Shown: positions 1 through 6,762 of the stretch, piece by piece
How positions within the stretch are numbered: the stretch's first letter is position 1
Layout: each line of letters begins with the position of its first letter
Assembly: GCA_002457475.1 (NCBI GenBank)
Contig: NTJK01000019.1
Location: 1 to 11,541, forward strand
Direction: 5' to 3'
Length of the DNA stretch: 11,541 bases
Source: Pelagibacterales bacterium MED-G43
Lineage (GTDB): Bacteria > Pseudomonadota > Alphaproteobacteria > Pelagibacterales > Pelagibacteraceae
Position numbers and translations under genes: made by a program
Notes under the pieces: model-generated
Told to the model about the DNA's origin: nothing
Seen by the model: only the letters and a program-made list of their open reading frames with translations
Databases searched by the model: none

Positions 1-291
1 AGATTGATGATGGCAAGAGTAATGATAAATAAACCTAAAATTGTTTTATTAGACGAGCCTCTAGCGGCATTAGATCCTTTAGTTATTCAAGATATTCAAA
101 AATATATCTTAAAAATACAATCTAGTGGTACTGCAATTTTAGTTACAGATCACAACGTTAAAAACTTATTTGATATAACAGATCGAAGCTATGTACTTGG
201 TGAACAGTCTATTATTGCTGAGGGCACAGCACGTGAATTATTAAAATCTTCAAAAGCAATAAAGTATTATTTTGGTTCTCAATTTTCTTAA
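1..291 (+). CDS. lptB: LPS-transport ABC ATPase LptB, C-terminal part (5' end outside window)
   Basis: This is the ATPase of the LptBFGC transporter, which in Gram-negative bacteria drives lipopolysaccharide from the inner membrane towards the outer membrane. Only the C-terminal part lies in the window; the frame is open from base 1 (Arg-Leu-Met-Met-Ala-Arg), so the Walker A and signature motifs lie upstream. Visible are the Walker B segment IVLLDEP, the D-loop AALDP and the switch histidine in TDHNV. The TDHNV sequence and a tail of the type YFGSQF resemble LptB (ITDHNV, YLGEDF) more than general ABC ATPases. The in-frame ATGs near the start are internal. The stop codon is followed two bases later by aroA, so it appears to head or join that operon. 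A related branched-chain amino acid ATPase (LivF/LivG type) is the main alternative, less likely because of the short LptB-like tail. Confidence 0.82.
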   Translation, partial: RLMMARVMINKPKIVLLDEPLAALDPLVIQDIQKYILKIQSSGTAILVTDHNVKNLFDITDRSYVLGEQSIIAEGTARELLKSSKAIKYYFGSQFS

Positions 292-293
292 AA

Positions 294-1643
294 ATGTCCA
301 AAAGAAGCTTTAAACTTGTTTTAAATAATAAAATTTCTACATTTAAAAAAACTATAAGAGTCGATTCAGACAAGTCTATTTCGATTAGAAGCTTTTTAAT
401 TGGAGCAATCAGTCAAGATATTTCGATTGTAAATAATATCTTAGAGTCTGAGGATGTTTTATCTACGATTGAATGTCTTAAAAAACTAGGTGTTAAAATT
501 AAAAAGATTAAATCACAAAAATATTTGATTTATGGAAAGGGATTGGGATCTTTTTTTTTAAAAAAAAATAAAAAGTTAAATTTTGGTAATTCAGGAACAT
601 TGGCTAGATTATTAATAGGCATATTATCCACCACACCAAGAATTTCAGCTAAACTAGAAGGTGATCACTCATTAAATAAAAGAAGCATGAAAAGTTTAAT
701 TAAATTAATGAATAAATTTGGTGCTCACTTCTCACCTAAAAATAAATTTAATTTTCCTTTGAAATTTACCTCATCAGAAACACCGATAGGAATAGATTAT
801 AAAGCCGGTGTTTCAGCCCAACTTAAGAGTGCAGTGATTCTTGCTGGACTTAATTCTTATGGTGCTACCAAAATTATTGAACATCATAGAAGCAGAGATC
901 ACACAGAAAACATGCTGGTGAACAACTCTGAGATTATTAAAATTAAAAATATGAAAAAAAAGGAGATTATAATTTTTGGAAAAAAATATCTTAATCCTAT
1001 TAAAATAATTATACCTAGTGACCCCTCCTCTTCTGCTTTCTTTTCTGCCCTTACCCTCCTTAATAAAGATTCTTCTCTTATAATTAAAAATGTAGGACTA
1101 AATCCAACTCGGACTGGTTTTTATCAACTTTTAAAAAAACAAGGTGCAAATATTAAATTTAAAAATTTAAAAAAAAATAATAATGAATTAAGTGGAGATA
1201 TTATTGTGAGAAGTAGTAATCTGAAACCTTTAAATGCATCAAAGTCTTATTACACAAATATGACCGATGAATACCCAGTATTATTTATTATGGCTGGTTT
1301 AATAAAAGGAACCTCTACATTTAAAGGCATTAATGATTTAACTAACAAAGAGAGTAATAGGATTTTAGAAATGCAAAAGATTTTAAAGCAAGTAAATATC
1401 AAGTCAAAATATTTAAAAGGTGAACTTAAAATTTTTGGTCGAGGACTTTTTGATGCCTCAAATAAAACAATCAAAGTCCCAAACCTAGGTGATCATAGGA
1501 TATGCATGAGCTCTTTCATATTGGGATTATTAACTGGAGCCAAAACATCTATCAGCAACTTTGAGACAGTTTTCACTTCAAGCCCATCATTTTTAAAAAT
1601 TATGAAAAAAAATCTAGGAGTAAAATTTGAAATTAAAAGGTAA
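294..1643 (+). CDS. aroA: 3-phosphoshikimate 1-carboxyvinyltransferase (EPSP synthase)
   Basis: It transfers the enolpyruvyl group of PEP to shikimate 3-phosphate, the sixth step of the shikimate pathway, in the cytosol. The 449 residues cover both lobes of the family. Visible are DKSISIR (26-32, with Lys27, Ser28 and Arg32), GNSGT (98-102), GDHSLNKR (123-130), SAQLK (174-178), RDHTE (201-205), NPTR (270-273), TDEYP with catalytic Asp325, KESNR with Glu353, and DHR (400-402). SAQLK, RDHTE and NPTR match signatures of class II EPSP synthases, the group that often tolerates glyphosate. The usual GDKS reads SDKS (Ser25), and the His of SISHR is Ile31. The ATG lies two bases after the lptB stop and has no clear Shine-Dalgarno sequence. 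The 3' end overlaps cmk by 17 bases. The family call is firm; glyphosate tolerance is only inferred. Confidence 0.95.
   Translation: MSKRSFKLVLNNKISTFKKTIRVDSDKSISIRSFLIGAISQDISIVNNILESEDVLSTIECLKKLGVKIKKIKSQKYLIYGKGLGSFFLKKNKKLNFGNSGTLARLLIGILSTTPRISAKLEGDHSLNKRSMKSLIKLMNKFGAHFSPKNKFNFPLKFTSSETPIGIDYKAGVSAQLKSAVILAGLNSYGATKIIEHHRSRDHTENMLVNNSEIIKIKNMKKKEIIIFGKKYLNPIKIIIPSDPSSSAFFSALTLLNKDSSLIIKNVGLNPTRTGFYQLLKKQGANIKFKNLKKNNNELSGDIIVRSSNLKPLNASKSYYTNMTDEYPVLFIMAGLIKGTSTFKGINDLTNKESNRILEMQKILKQVNIKSKYLKGELKIFGRGLFDASNKTIKVPNLGDHRICMSSFILGLLTGAKTSISNFETVFTSSPSFLKIMKKNLGVKFEIKR
551..568. repeat. T9A9 homopolymer pair inside aroA
   Basis: Nine T followed directly by nine A form an 18-base self-complementary A/T tract. 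It lies within aroA codons for a Phe-Phe-Leu-Lys-Lys-Asn stretch (about residues 87-92). Such tracts are prone to polymerase slippage and to sequencing length errors. The reading frame is intact here. Confidence 0.7.
1022..1061 (+). other. 40-base pyrimidine-rich tract inside aroA
   Basis: Thirty-seven of 40 bases are C or T, broken only by G at 1035, G at 1047 and A at 1053. It encodes part of the second lobe of AroA (around residues 243-256) and uses C-ending codons such as CCC, GCC, ACC and CTC that are scarce in the neighbouring sequence. The minus strand reads as polypurine and contains AGGAGG by chance. No function is claimed. Confidence 0.55.
1616..1620 (+). promoter_or_regulatory. Shine-Dalgarno site of cmk
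   Basis: AGGAG lies six bases before the TTG at 1627, inside the end of aroA. It is the clearest ribosome binding site in the plus-strand array, where most starts have none. It decides in favour of TTG as the cmk start, because no in-frame ATG precedes the P-loop. Confidence 0.75.
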
Positions 1644-2283
1644 AGTTTTAAAAATTACTTGTGATGGTGGCGCCGCTACAGGAAAATCTACAGGGGCAAA
1701 GCTTATAGCAAAAAAATACAATCTTTCTTTTCTATCAAGTGGTCTTTTATATAGATACGCTAGTTATTTAATTTTAAAACATAAACCAAATAAAGTTGAA
1801 AGTTTTCTCAAAAAAAAGTTTAAAAATCTCAATTATAAAAATTTAAACAAATTTAATTTACATACCCCAGAAATTTCATCTCAAACTTCATTAATTGCTA
1901 AAAATTTAAAAGTAAGAAATATTCTAAAAATTTATCAAAGAAACTTCATAAAAAAAAATAAATGTTGTGTTTTAGAGGGGCGAGATGCCTCAACCAAAAT
2001 TTTACCTAATTCTGATGTAAAGTTTTTCTTCGTTTGCAGCTTAGATGTTGCTGCACGAAGAAGATTTAATGAGCTTAAAAAAAAATTGAAAAAAATTAAT
2101 TTTAATGAGGTTAAACGTGCGCTATATAAAAGAAATTCGATGGATAGAACTCGTAGTATTTCACCTTTACAAAAACATCGTGATGCTGTACTTGTAAACA
2201 CCACAAAATTAGACAAAAAAGCCATGGTGGCTAAAATGTCTAAATATATTGAAAGAGTTATAAAACTAAAATATGGAAATTGA
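1627..2283 (+). CDS. cmk: Cytidylate kinase (CMP/dCMP kinase)
   Basis: It phosphorylates CMP and dCMP to the diphosphates with ATP, recycling pyrimidine nucleotides in the cytosol. The 218-residue length is close to the E. coli enzyme. Visible are a P-loop DGGAATGKST (13-22), the substrate segment SSGLLYR (37-43, usually DTGxxYR), EGRD (117-120), the lid arginines AARRRF (142-147), and MDRTRSISPL (172-181), the counterpart of the family RDxxRxxaPL motif. The start is TTG, preceded at six bases by AGGAG. It overlaps the aroA end by 17 bases and the rpsA start by 11 bases. The aroA-cmk-rpsA order is the usual proteobacterial one. Divergences include Ser for the Asp before the SG of the YR motif and an unusual GGAATGKST loop, but the residue pattern as a whole leaves little doubt about the family. 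Confidence 0.93.
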   Translation: MKLKGKVLKITCDGGAATGKSTGAKLIAKKYNLSFLSSGLLYRYASYLILKHKPNKVESFLKKKFKNLNYKNLNKFNLHTPEISSQTSLIAKNLKVRNILKIYQRNFIKKNKCCVLEGRDASTKILPNSDVKFFFVCSLDVAARRRFNELKKKLKKINFNEVKRALYKRNSMDRTRSISPLQKHRDAVLVNTTKLDKKAMVAKMSKYIERVIKLKYGN

Positions 2284-4000
2284 ACAGGAAATTAATATTA
2301 GCAATCCAAAACGTCAGGAATTTGCAAAATTATTAGATCAAGATTTTAAAGATAGAAAATTAATCGAAAATCAAATTATTAAAGCTAAAGTTGTTGAAAT
2401 ACTCAAAGCCTATGTCGTCTGTGATGCGAAAGCAAAATCAGAGGCAATGATTCCAATATCAGAATTTAAAGAAGAAGAGCTCTCCAAGTTAAAAGTTGGG
2501 GATACAATTAATTGTTTTTTAGAGAGAATTGAAAGTATGCGTTCTGGAGAAATCATACTTAGCTATCAAAAAGCAAAAAGTTTTGCTGCATGGGAAAAAT
2601 GCGTTAAAGCATTTGAAAAAGAGGAAGAGTTAACTGGAGTTATTCAAAACAAAATTAAAGGTGGTTTTATATGTGAACTTTTTAACGGAGCAATTAGTGC
2701 TTTTCTTCCACAATCACACCTCGATACTAAGCCAATCAGAGGGGCTGCAGTGGAACGATTAATGAGAACTCCGATTAAAGTTAAAATTGTAAGGTTAGAA
2801 AAAACAAGAGGCAATGTAAGTTGCTCAAGAAGAGCTGTGCTTGAAAAAAATAAAAATGCAGAAATAGCGGAAGCACTGAAAACTATTAAAGAAGGAATGA
2901 TTGTGGACACCCAAGTACGAGCTATAAATTCTTGGGGAGTTTTTGTCTCTTACAATAATTTAGATATGTTAGTTCATGTATCAGATCTTGATTTTGGAAG
3001 AGTGAAGCAGCCATCAGATCTAGTTTCAGTAGGTCAAACTTTAAAATGTAAAATTATTAAGATTGACCCAGAGACAAATCGAATATCTGCTAGCGTAAAA
3101 GACTTAAACTCTGATCCTTACGAAAAAATTGAGAAGAAATATAAAGTTGGTGAAACGTATCCCGCAGAAATAGTTAAGTTGCAAGATTACGGTGCTTTTG
3201 CGGCCCTAGAAAAAAATATTGAAGGTCTAATTCATCAAAGCTACTTAAGCCATACTTCAAAAACAATTAAACCAAGTAAAGTTTTTTCTGTAGGTGACAA
3301 AATTTCAGTTAAAATACTTAGCATCGAGAAAGATAAAAGAAGAATTTCTTTAGACTATAAAAGTACACAACCAAATCCGTGGGACAAAATAAAAGGTAAA
3401 CTTAATGCAACAGTAAAGTTCAAGATAACTAATATAACAGATAAAGCGCTCTTTGGTGATATAGCGGGCTTTGGTATAACCTCTATGTGCCATTGGAAAG
3501 AGCTAAGTTTTTCTGAAAATATAGAAGAATTAAAAAAATTTAGTAAAGGCCAAACAATTGATGTAAAATTAGTTAGTATTGAAGATGAAAAAGCTAAAGT
3601 AAGCAAACGAGCTTTGGAAAAAGATCCTTGGGATTTCTTCAAACAAAATAATAAAAAAGTTGGTGACGTAATAACTACAAGAGTTTTAGAGGTTCTAAAG
3701 ACTGGATCTATTAAGGTATCAGCTGATCCAGATAAGAAAATAATATCAACAATTAGAAGAAGTGATTTAGCATTAGAAGCTGCTGACGCTAGAAGTGACA
3801 TATTCTCAGGTGGTGAAAAACTTGATTCTAAAATTGTGGAATTAGATTTCCAAAAACGAATTCTGAGATTATCTCCAAAAGAGGCGCAAAAGGACGAGCA
3901 GGCAAGTTTAATTAAAAAATTTGGAAAAAATGCCTCAAAATCAGGCCAAACTTTAGCTTCTATATTTAAAAAAGCTATGGGCAAAAAAGAAGAAAAATAA
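2273..4000 (+). CDS. rpsA: 30S ribosomal protein S1
   Basis: S1 binds single-stranded mRNA upstream of start codons and brings it to the 30S subunit. This matters in a genome where few genes have a strong Shine-Dalgarno sequence. The 575 residues contain six S1-type OB-fold repeats at roughly 34-101, 117-187, 206-276, 292-362, 376-447 and 462-535, then a basic tail rich in Lys. Repeats 3 and 4 are the most canonical (SWGVFV...LVHVSDL and DYGAFA...GLIHQSYL). Repeat 2 carries the SCSRRAVLE ending familiar from alphaproteobacterial S1. The ATG start lies inside the last codons of cmk (11-base overlap). There is no leader in which a classical S1 autoregulatory site could sit upstream of the gene, unless it lies within cmk. 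The ihfB start codon follows its stop codon with no spacer. Confidence 0.96.
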   Translation: MEIEQEINISNPKRQEFAKLLDQDFKDRKLIENQIIKAKVVEILKAYVVCDAKAKSEAMIPISEFKEEELSKLKVGDTINCFLERIESMRSGEIILSYQKAKSFAAWEKCVKAFEKEEELTGVIQNKIKGGFICELFNGAISAFLPQSHLDTKPIRGAAVERLMRTPIKVKIVRLEKTRGNVSCSRRAVLEKNKNAEIAEALKTIKEGMIVDTQVRAINSWGVFVSYNNLDMLVHVSDLDFGRVKQPSDLVSVGQTLKCKIIKIDPETNRISASVKDLNSDPYEKIEKKYKVGETYPAEIVKLQDYGAFAALEKNIEGLIHQSYLSHTSKTIKPSKVFSVGDKISVKILSIEKDKRRISLDYKSTQPNPWDKIKGKLNATVKFKITNITDKALFGDIAGFGITSMCHWKELSFSENIEELKKFSKGQTIDVKLVSIEDEKAKVSKRALEKDPWDFFKQNNKKVGDVITTRVLEVLKTGSIKVSADPDKKIISTIRRSDLALEAADARSDIFSGGEKLDSKIVELDFQKRILRLSPKEAQKDEQASLIKKFGKNASKSGQTLASIFKKAMGKKEEK

Positions 4001-4282
4001 TTGTCAAGGCAGAAGCTCATACAAAAGCTAAAAGAAAAAAACCCTCAACTTAATTATTCTCAACTAAAAATAACACTAGATGTTTTTTCGGAAAGTATTT
4101 TCAATGCTTTAAAAAATGGTAAAACTGTCCATATTAAAGGTTTTGGCCGCTGGTATTTAAAAAGTCTTAAAGAAAACTTTAATTTAAGGAATCCTACTAC
4201 TTCTGAGTTAATTTATAAACCAGAACGTGTTAAGGTAAGATTTAGAGCATCAAAAAAATTAGGTAGAATAATTAACGAATGA
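4001..4282 (+). CDS. ihfB: Integration host factor beta subunit (HU/IHF family)
   Basis: IHF is an alpha-beta heterodimer that bends DNA sharply at specific sites, aiding nucleoid structure, transcription and recombination. The 93 residues match the HU/IHF fold: an N-terminal helical pair (LIQKLKEKNPQL...), the segment VHIKGFGRWYL (43-53), and the DNA-binding arm with LRNPTT, in which Pro65 is the intercalating residue, followed by the VRFRASKKL ending. The start is TTG directly after the rpsA TAA; alignment with the family N-terminus MTKSELIERL supports it. No good Shine-Dalgarno sequence is present, so translation probably depends on ribosomes terminating at rpsA. The beta rather than alpha or HU assignment rests on the position after rpsA. 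It overlaps pyrF by four bases (ATGA). Confidence 0.88.
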   Translation: MSRQKLIQKLKEKNPQLNYSQLKITLDVFSESIFNALKNGKTVHIKGFGRWYLKSLKENFNLRNPTTSELIYKPERVKVRFRASKKLGRIINE

Positions 4283-4938
4283 AAAAAAAAATATTTATAG
4301 CCTGTGACACTACAAATATTAAAAAAGTAAAAAGAATTATTGCTCAATCAAAATCAAAAAAAATTAAAATTGGTTATAAATTTGGTTTAGAGTTTATGAA
4401 CTCAAAAAATGGTAGACAATTTGTATCAAAATTAAGAAGAAAGATTATTTTTGTTGATTTGAAATTAAATGATACGGTGAATACAATGTTATCTGCAGTA
4501 AGAGCGTTAAAAGATTTAAAAATTAATTATCTTACAGTTCATATTTCATCCGGCTTAGCGGCGCTGAAAGCAGTGAAGAAGGTTTCAGGTTCAATAAAAA
4601 TTATAGGCGTTACAACTTTAACATCGCTAAATAACAATGATTTAAAATTAATCGGGTACAACAAATCTGTTAGACATTTAGTAGCTCATCAAGCAAAGCT
4701 TGCAAAAAAAGCATCTTTGGATGCTTTGGTTTGTAGTCCTTTTGAAGTAAGCGCGGTAAAAAAAATTTTTAAAAAGGAAATTATCACTCCTGGAGTGCAA
4801 ATGGGAAGGAGAAATTACGATCAAAAACGCTCTATGGAAGCTAAAAAAGTTAAATCTGATTGGCTGGTAATAGGAAGAGCAATTACACGCGGTAACATAA
4901 AAAAAAATATTCAAAATCTTATTAAAGAATTAAATTAA
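4279..4938 (+). CDS. pyrF: Orotidine 5'-phosphate decarboxylase
   Basis: It decarboxylates OMP to UMP, the last step of de novo pyrimidine synthesis. The 219-residue TIM barrel has the catalytic DxKxxD set at Asp60, Lys62 and Asp65 in FVDLKLNDTVNTM. Further support comes from the substrate Lys in KFGLEF, TVHISSG, GVTTLTSL, LVCSPFE, TPGVQ and the phosphate-binding IGRAITRG near the C-terminus. TPGVQ has Gln where most members have Arg (TPGIR), and GRAIT replaces GRPIT. The ATG overlaps the ihfB stop as ATGA and is followed by a run of ten A residues (4282-4291). The stop overlaps the trpF start by one base (TAATG). Its product UMP is converted onwards to CTP, whose turnover product CMP is the substrate of Cmk, so two pyrimidine genes share this array. 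Confidence 0.94.
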   Translation: MKKKIFIACDTTNIKKVKRIIAQSKSKKIKIGYKFGLEFMNSKNGRQFVSKLRRKIIFVDLKLNDTVNTMLSAVRALKDLKINYLTVHISSGLAALKAVKKVSGSIKIIGVTTLTSLNNNDLKLIGYNKSVRHLVAHQAKLAKKASLDALVCSPFEVSAVKKIFKKEIITPGVQMGRRNYDQKRSMEAKKVKSDWLVIGRAITRGNIKKNIQNLIKELN

Positions 4939-5546
4939 TGAAAATAAAGATTTGTGGTTTAAATCCGACCAGAGATGTTCAATTATGTATTGATCTTAAA
5001 GTAGATTATTTAGGATTTGTTTTTTATGATAAATCTCCACGTAATATGAATTTAGCAGACATAAAAATGCTTTCTAAATACGAAAAAAAAAGTTCTAATT
5101 TCGTTGCAGTGACTGTAAATCCAAGTGATGAATTTATTAAAAAAAATCTGAAAGGGAACTTTAATTTTATACAACTACATGGATCAGAAACAAAAGTGAG
5201 AGTTAAAGAAATCAAAGATATGGGCTTTAAAATCATCAAAGCTATAAAGATTAAACAAGAACAAGATATTAATAGATATATGGAATTTAGTGATGCTGAT
5301 ATAATATTATTTGATACACCAGGAATGGAAAAATCTTTAGGATTTCCAAAAGAGCTTATTAATAAACTTCCAAAAGGTGAAAAATACGCACTAGCAGGTT
5401 CACTTTCAGAGAACAATGTAGAAAATATAAGTAAATTAGGTGTTAATTTTTTTGATTTATCGTCTAGTTTAGAGAGTCAATTAGGGTACAAAGATCATTT
5501 CAAAATTAAAAAATTTGTAAGTAAGATAAATGAGATTAAAAATTAA
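4938..5546 (+). CDS. trpF: Phosphoribosylanthranilate isomerase
   Basis: It performs the Amadori rearrangement of phosphoribosylanthranilate to CdRP in tryptophan synthesis. The 202 residues form a TIM barrel with the general-base cysteine in KICGL (Cys6) and the general-acid aspartate in ILFDTPG (Asp126), plus GFVFYDKSPRN (26-36), FIQLHGSE (78-84 region) and LAGSLSENNV (152-161). The phosphate-binding loops differ from the usual form. GGTGxxFDW after the catalytic Asp is replaced by GMEKSLGFP, and SGVE is replaced by SSSLES (175-180), although GYKDHFKIKKF retains the usual G-x-KD ending. The start is TAATG-coupled to pyrF. The 3' end overlaps trpB by 17 bases. Catalytic residues are intact, so an active isomerase is likely. 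No trpC, trpD or trpE is present in the window. Confidence 0.9.
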   Translation: MKIKICGLNPTRDVQLCIDLKVDYLGFVFYDKSPRNMNLADIKMLSKYEKKSSNFVAVTVNPSDEFIKKNLKGNFNFIQLHGSETKVRVKEIKDMGFKIIKAIKIKQEQDINRYMEFSDADIILFDTPGMEKSLGFPKELINKLPKGEKYALAGSLSENNVENISKLGVNFFDLSSSLESQLGYKDHFKIKKFVSKINEIKN

Positions 5547-6762
5547 AAAAAATACTCCTCTTATTGATCAGCATGATAAGAATTATATGTATGGAGGAAA
5601 ATTCGGTGGAAATTATATACCTGAAACTCTGAAAAATCCTATAGATGATTTAACTAAATTATTTGCGAAATTAAGAAAAGATAAAAAATTTCTAGCAGAA
5701 AGAGATTATTACTTTGAGTCGTATGTAGGTGCCCCAACACCTTTTATAAAATTAGAAAATTTAACAGATCATCTTGGAGGTGCGCAAATTTATGCAAAGG
5801 TAGTTTCCGAAGCTAATGGAGGAGCCCATAAAATTTATAATGCTACAGTCCATTGCCTGATAGCAAAAAAAGCAGGAAAGAAATATGTTGTCGGTGATAC
5901 GGGTGCAGGCTATGCAGGTAAAATGCTCTCAATGGCAGCAAAGAAATTTGGTCTTAAGTGTAAAATTTTTATGGGAGCTAAAGATATCAAAAGGCAGAGG
6001 CCTAATGTTGAGGCTATGAAAAAAAATGGAGCAGAAATAGTTCCGGTTACTACCGGAAGTCAGACACTTGTAGATGCTGTGAGCGAATGTATGAGATACT
6101 GGGTTTCTAATTGTGATCGTGCTCACATGTGTGTTGGATCAACAGTAGGTCCCAACATATTTATAAAAATTTGTGCATGGAGCACCGCTCAAATTTCTAG
6201 AGAGTTAATGAAGCAAGTAAAAGATGAATTTGGAAAAATTCCTGACAAATTAAAACTAATTAATTGTGTAGGTGGCGGTAGTTCTGCTGCTGGTTTTTGG
6301 AATGAATTTATGGATACTCCCGCTCAATTTATTGGGGTGGAAGCTGGCGGTCCAAGAAATAGCAAACTTCACGCAGCGCCTTTAACAAATGGATCTAAAA
6401 TTGGTATACTTCATGGAGCTGCTCAATACGTAATACAAGACAAGGAAGGTCAAATAGGATCAACCGAGTCAATTTCAGCAGGGCTAGATTATCCGGGTAT
6501 TTCTCCTCTTCATTGTTTTCTTAAAGATACAAAAAGAGCGAAATATACTTCTGCAAGCGACGAAGAGGCACTTAAGGCCTATCAATTGGTTTCAAAACTT
6601 GAAAATATTTCACCTTCACTTGAACCGTCGCATGCTTTTGCAGAAGCAATAAAGCTAGCGCCTAAGTTAAGCTCATCTGAAGTTATAATTGTGAACTCTT
6701 GCGGAGATAGCATTAAAGACAAAGACATTATAAAGCAAAAGTTAGGATCATATATAAGATGA
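5530..6762 (+). CDS. trpB: Divergent tryptophan synthase beta chain (PLP enzyme)
   Basis: By family it condenses indole with serine to give tryptophan, using pyridoxal phosphate and indole channelled from TrpA. The 410 residues keep YGGKFGGNYIPETL (21-34), the Schiff-base lysine in GGAHKIYN (Lys101, equal to Salmonella Lys87), RQRPNV with Arg155 (Arg141), GGGSSAAG for the cofactor phosphate (248-255), LHGAAQY, SISAGLDYPG with Asp320 (Asp305) and Glu364 (Glu350). Several hallmarks are changed. ETGAGQHG reads DTGAGYAG, so Asp123 replaces catalytic Glu109. GPHPYP reads GPNIFI. NLSGRGDKD reads NSCGDSIKDKD, placing Cys391 at the Ser377 position. The ATG overlaps trpF by 17 bases; Met20 is too close to the conserved YGG to be the start. 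It sits in the normal trpF-trpB-trpA order. Family membership is firm, but whether it makes tryptophan by the standard mechanism is uncertain. Confidence 0.88.
   Translation: MRLKIKKNTPLIDQHDKNYMYGGKFGGNYIPETLKNPIDDLTKLFAKLRKDKKFLAERDYYFESYVGAPTPFIKLENLTDHLGGAQIYAKVVSEANGGAHKIYNATVHCLIAKKAGKKYVVGDTGAGYAGKMLSMAAKKFGLKCKIFMGAKDIKRQRPNVEAMKKNGAEIVPVTTGSQTLVDAVSECMRYWVSNCDRAHMCVGSTVGPNIFIKICAWSTAQISRELMKQVKDEFGKIPDKLKLINCVGGGSSAAGFWNEFMDTPAQFIGVEAGGPRNSKLHAAPLTNGSKIGILHGAAQYVIQDKEGQIGSTESISAGLDYPGISPLHCFLKDTKRAKYTSASDEEALKAYQLVSKLENISPSLEPSHAFAEAIKLAPKLSSSEVIIVNSCGDSIKDKDIIKQKLGSYIR

Noticed and set aside
551..568. T9A9 read as a transcription terminator hairpin
   Set aside because: A hairpin with no loop and only A/T pairs is not a plausible terminator, and it lies in the middle of aroA.
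3355..4020. A 221-codon open frame on the minus strand across the 3' half of rpsA
   Set aside because: It lies wholly antisense to a strongly supported S1 gene, is rich in Ser/Phe/Leu as expected from reading Lys/Glu-rich codons backwards, and shows no family motif.
5024..5416. A 130-codon minus-strand open frame inside trpF
   Set aside because: It is antisense to the conserved TrpF catalytic region and shows no recognisable domain; it is a by-product of TrpF codon use.
6041..6058. A perfect 7-base inverted repeat (TTCCGGT and ACCGGAA) around a 4-base loop inside trpB
   Set aside because: It is the strongest short hairpin I noticed, but it lies within codons for a conserved VPVTTGS stretch and has no T-run after it, so a terminator or attenuator role is not supported.
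5530..6762. trpB as a decaying pseudogene because of its lost motifs
   Set aside because: The frame is complete, overlaps tightly with both neighbours, keeps the PLP lysine, phosphate loop and salt-bridge residues, and has a normal length; loss of function by decay would be expected to leave stops or frameshifts.
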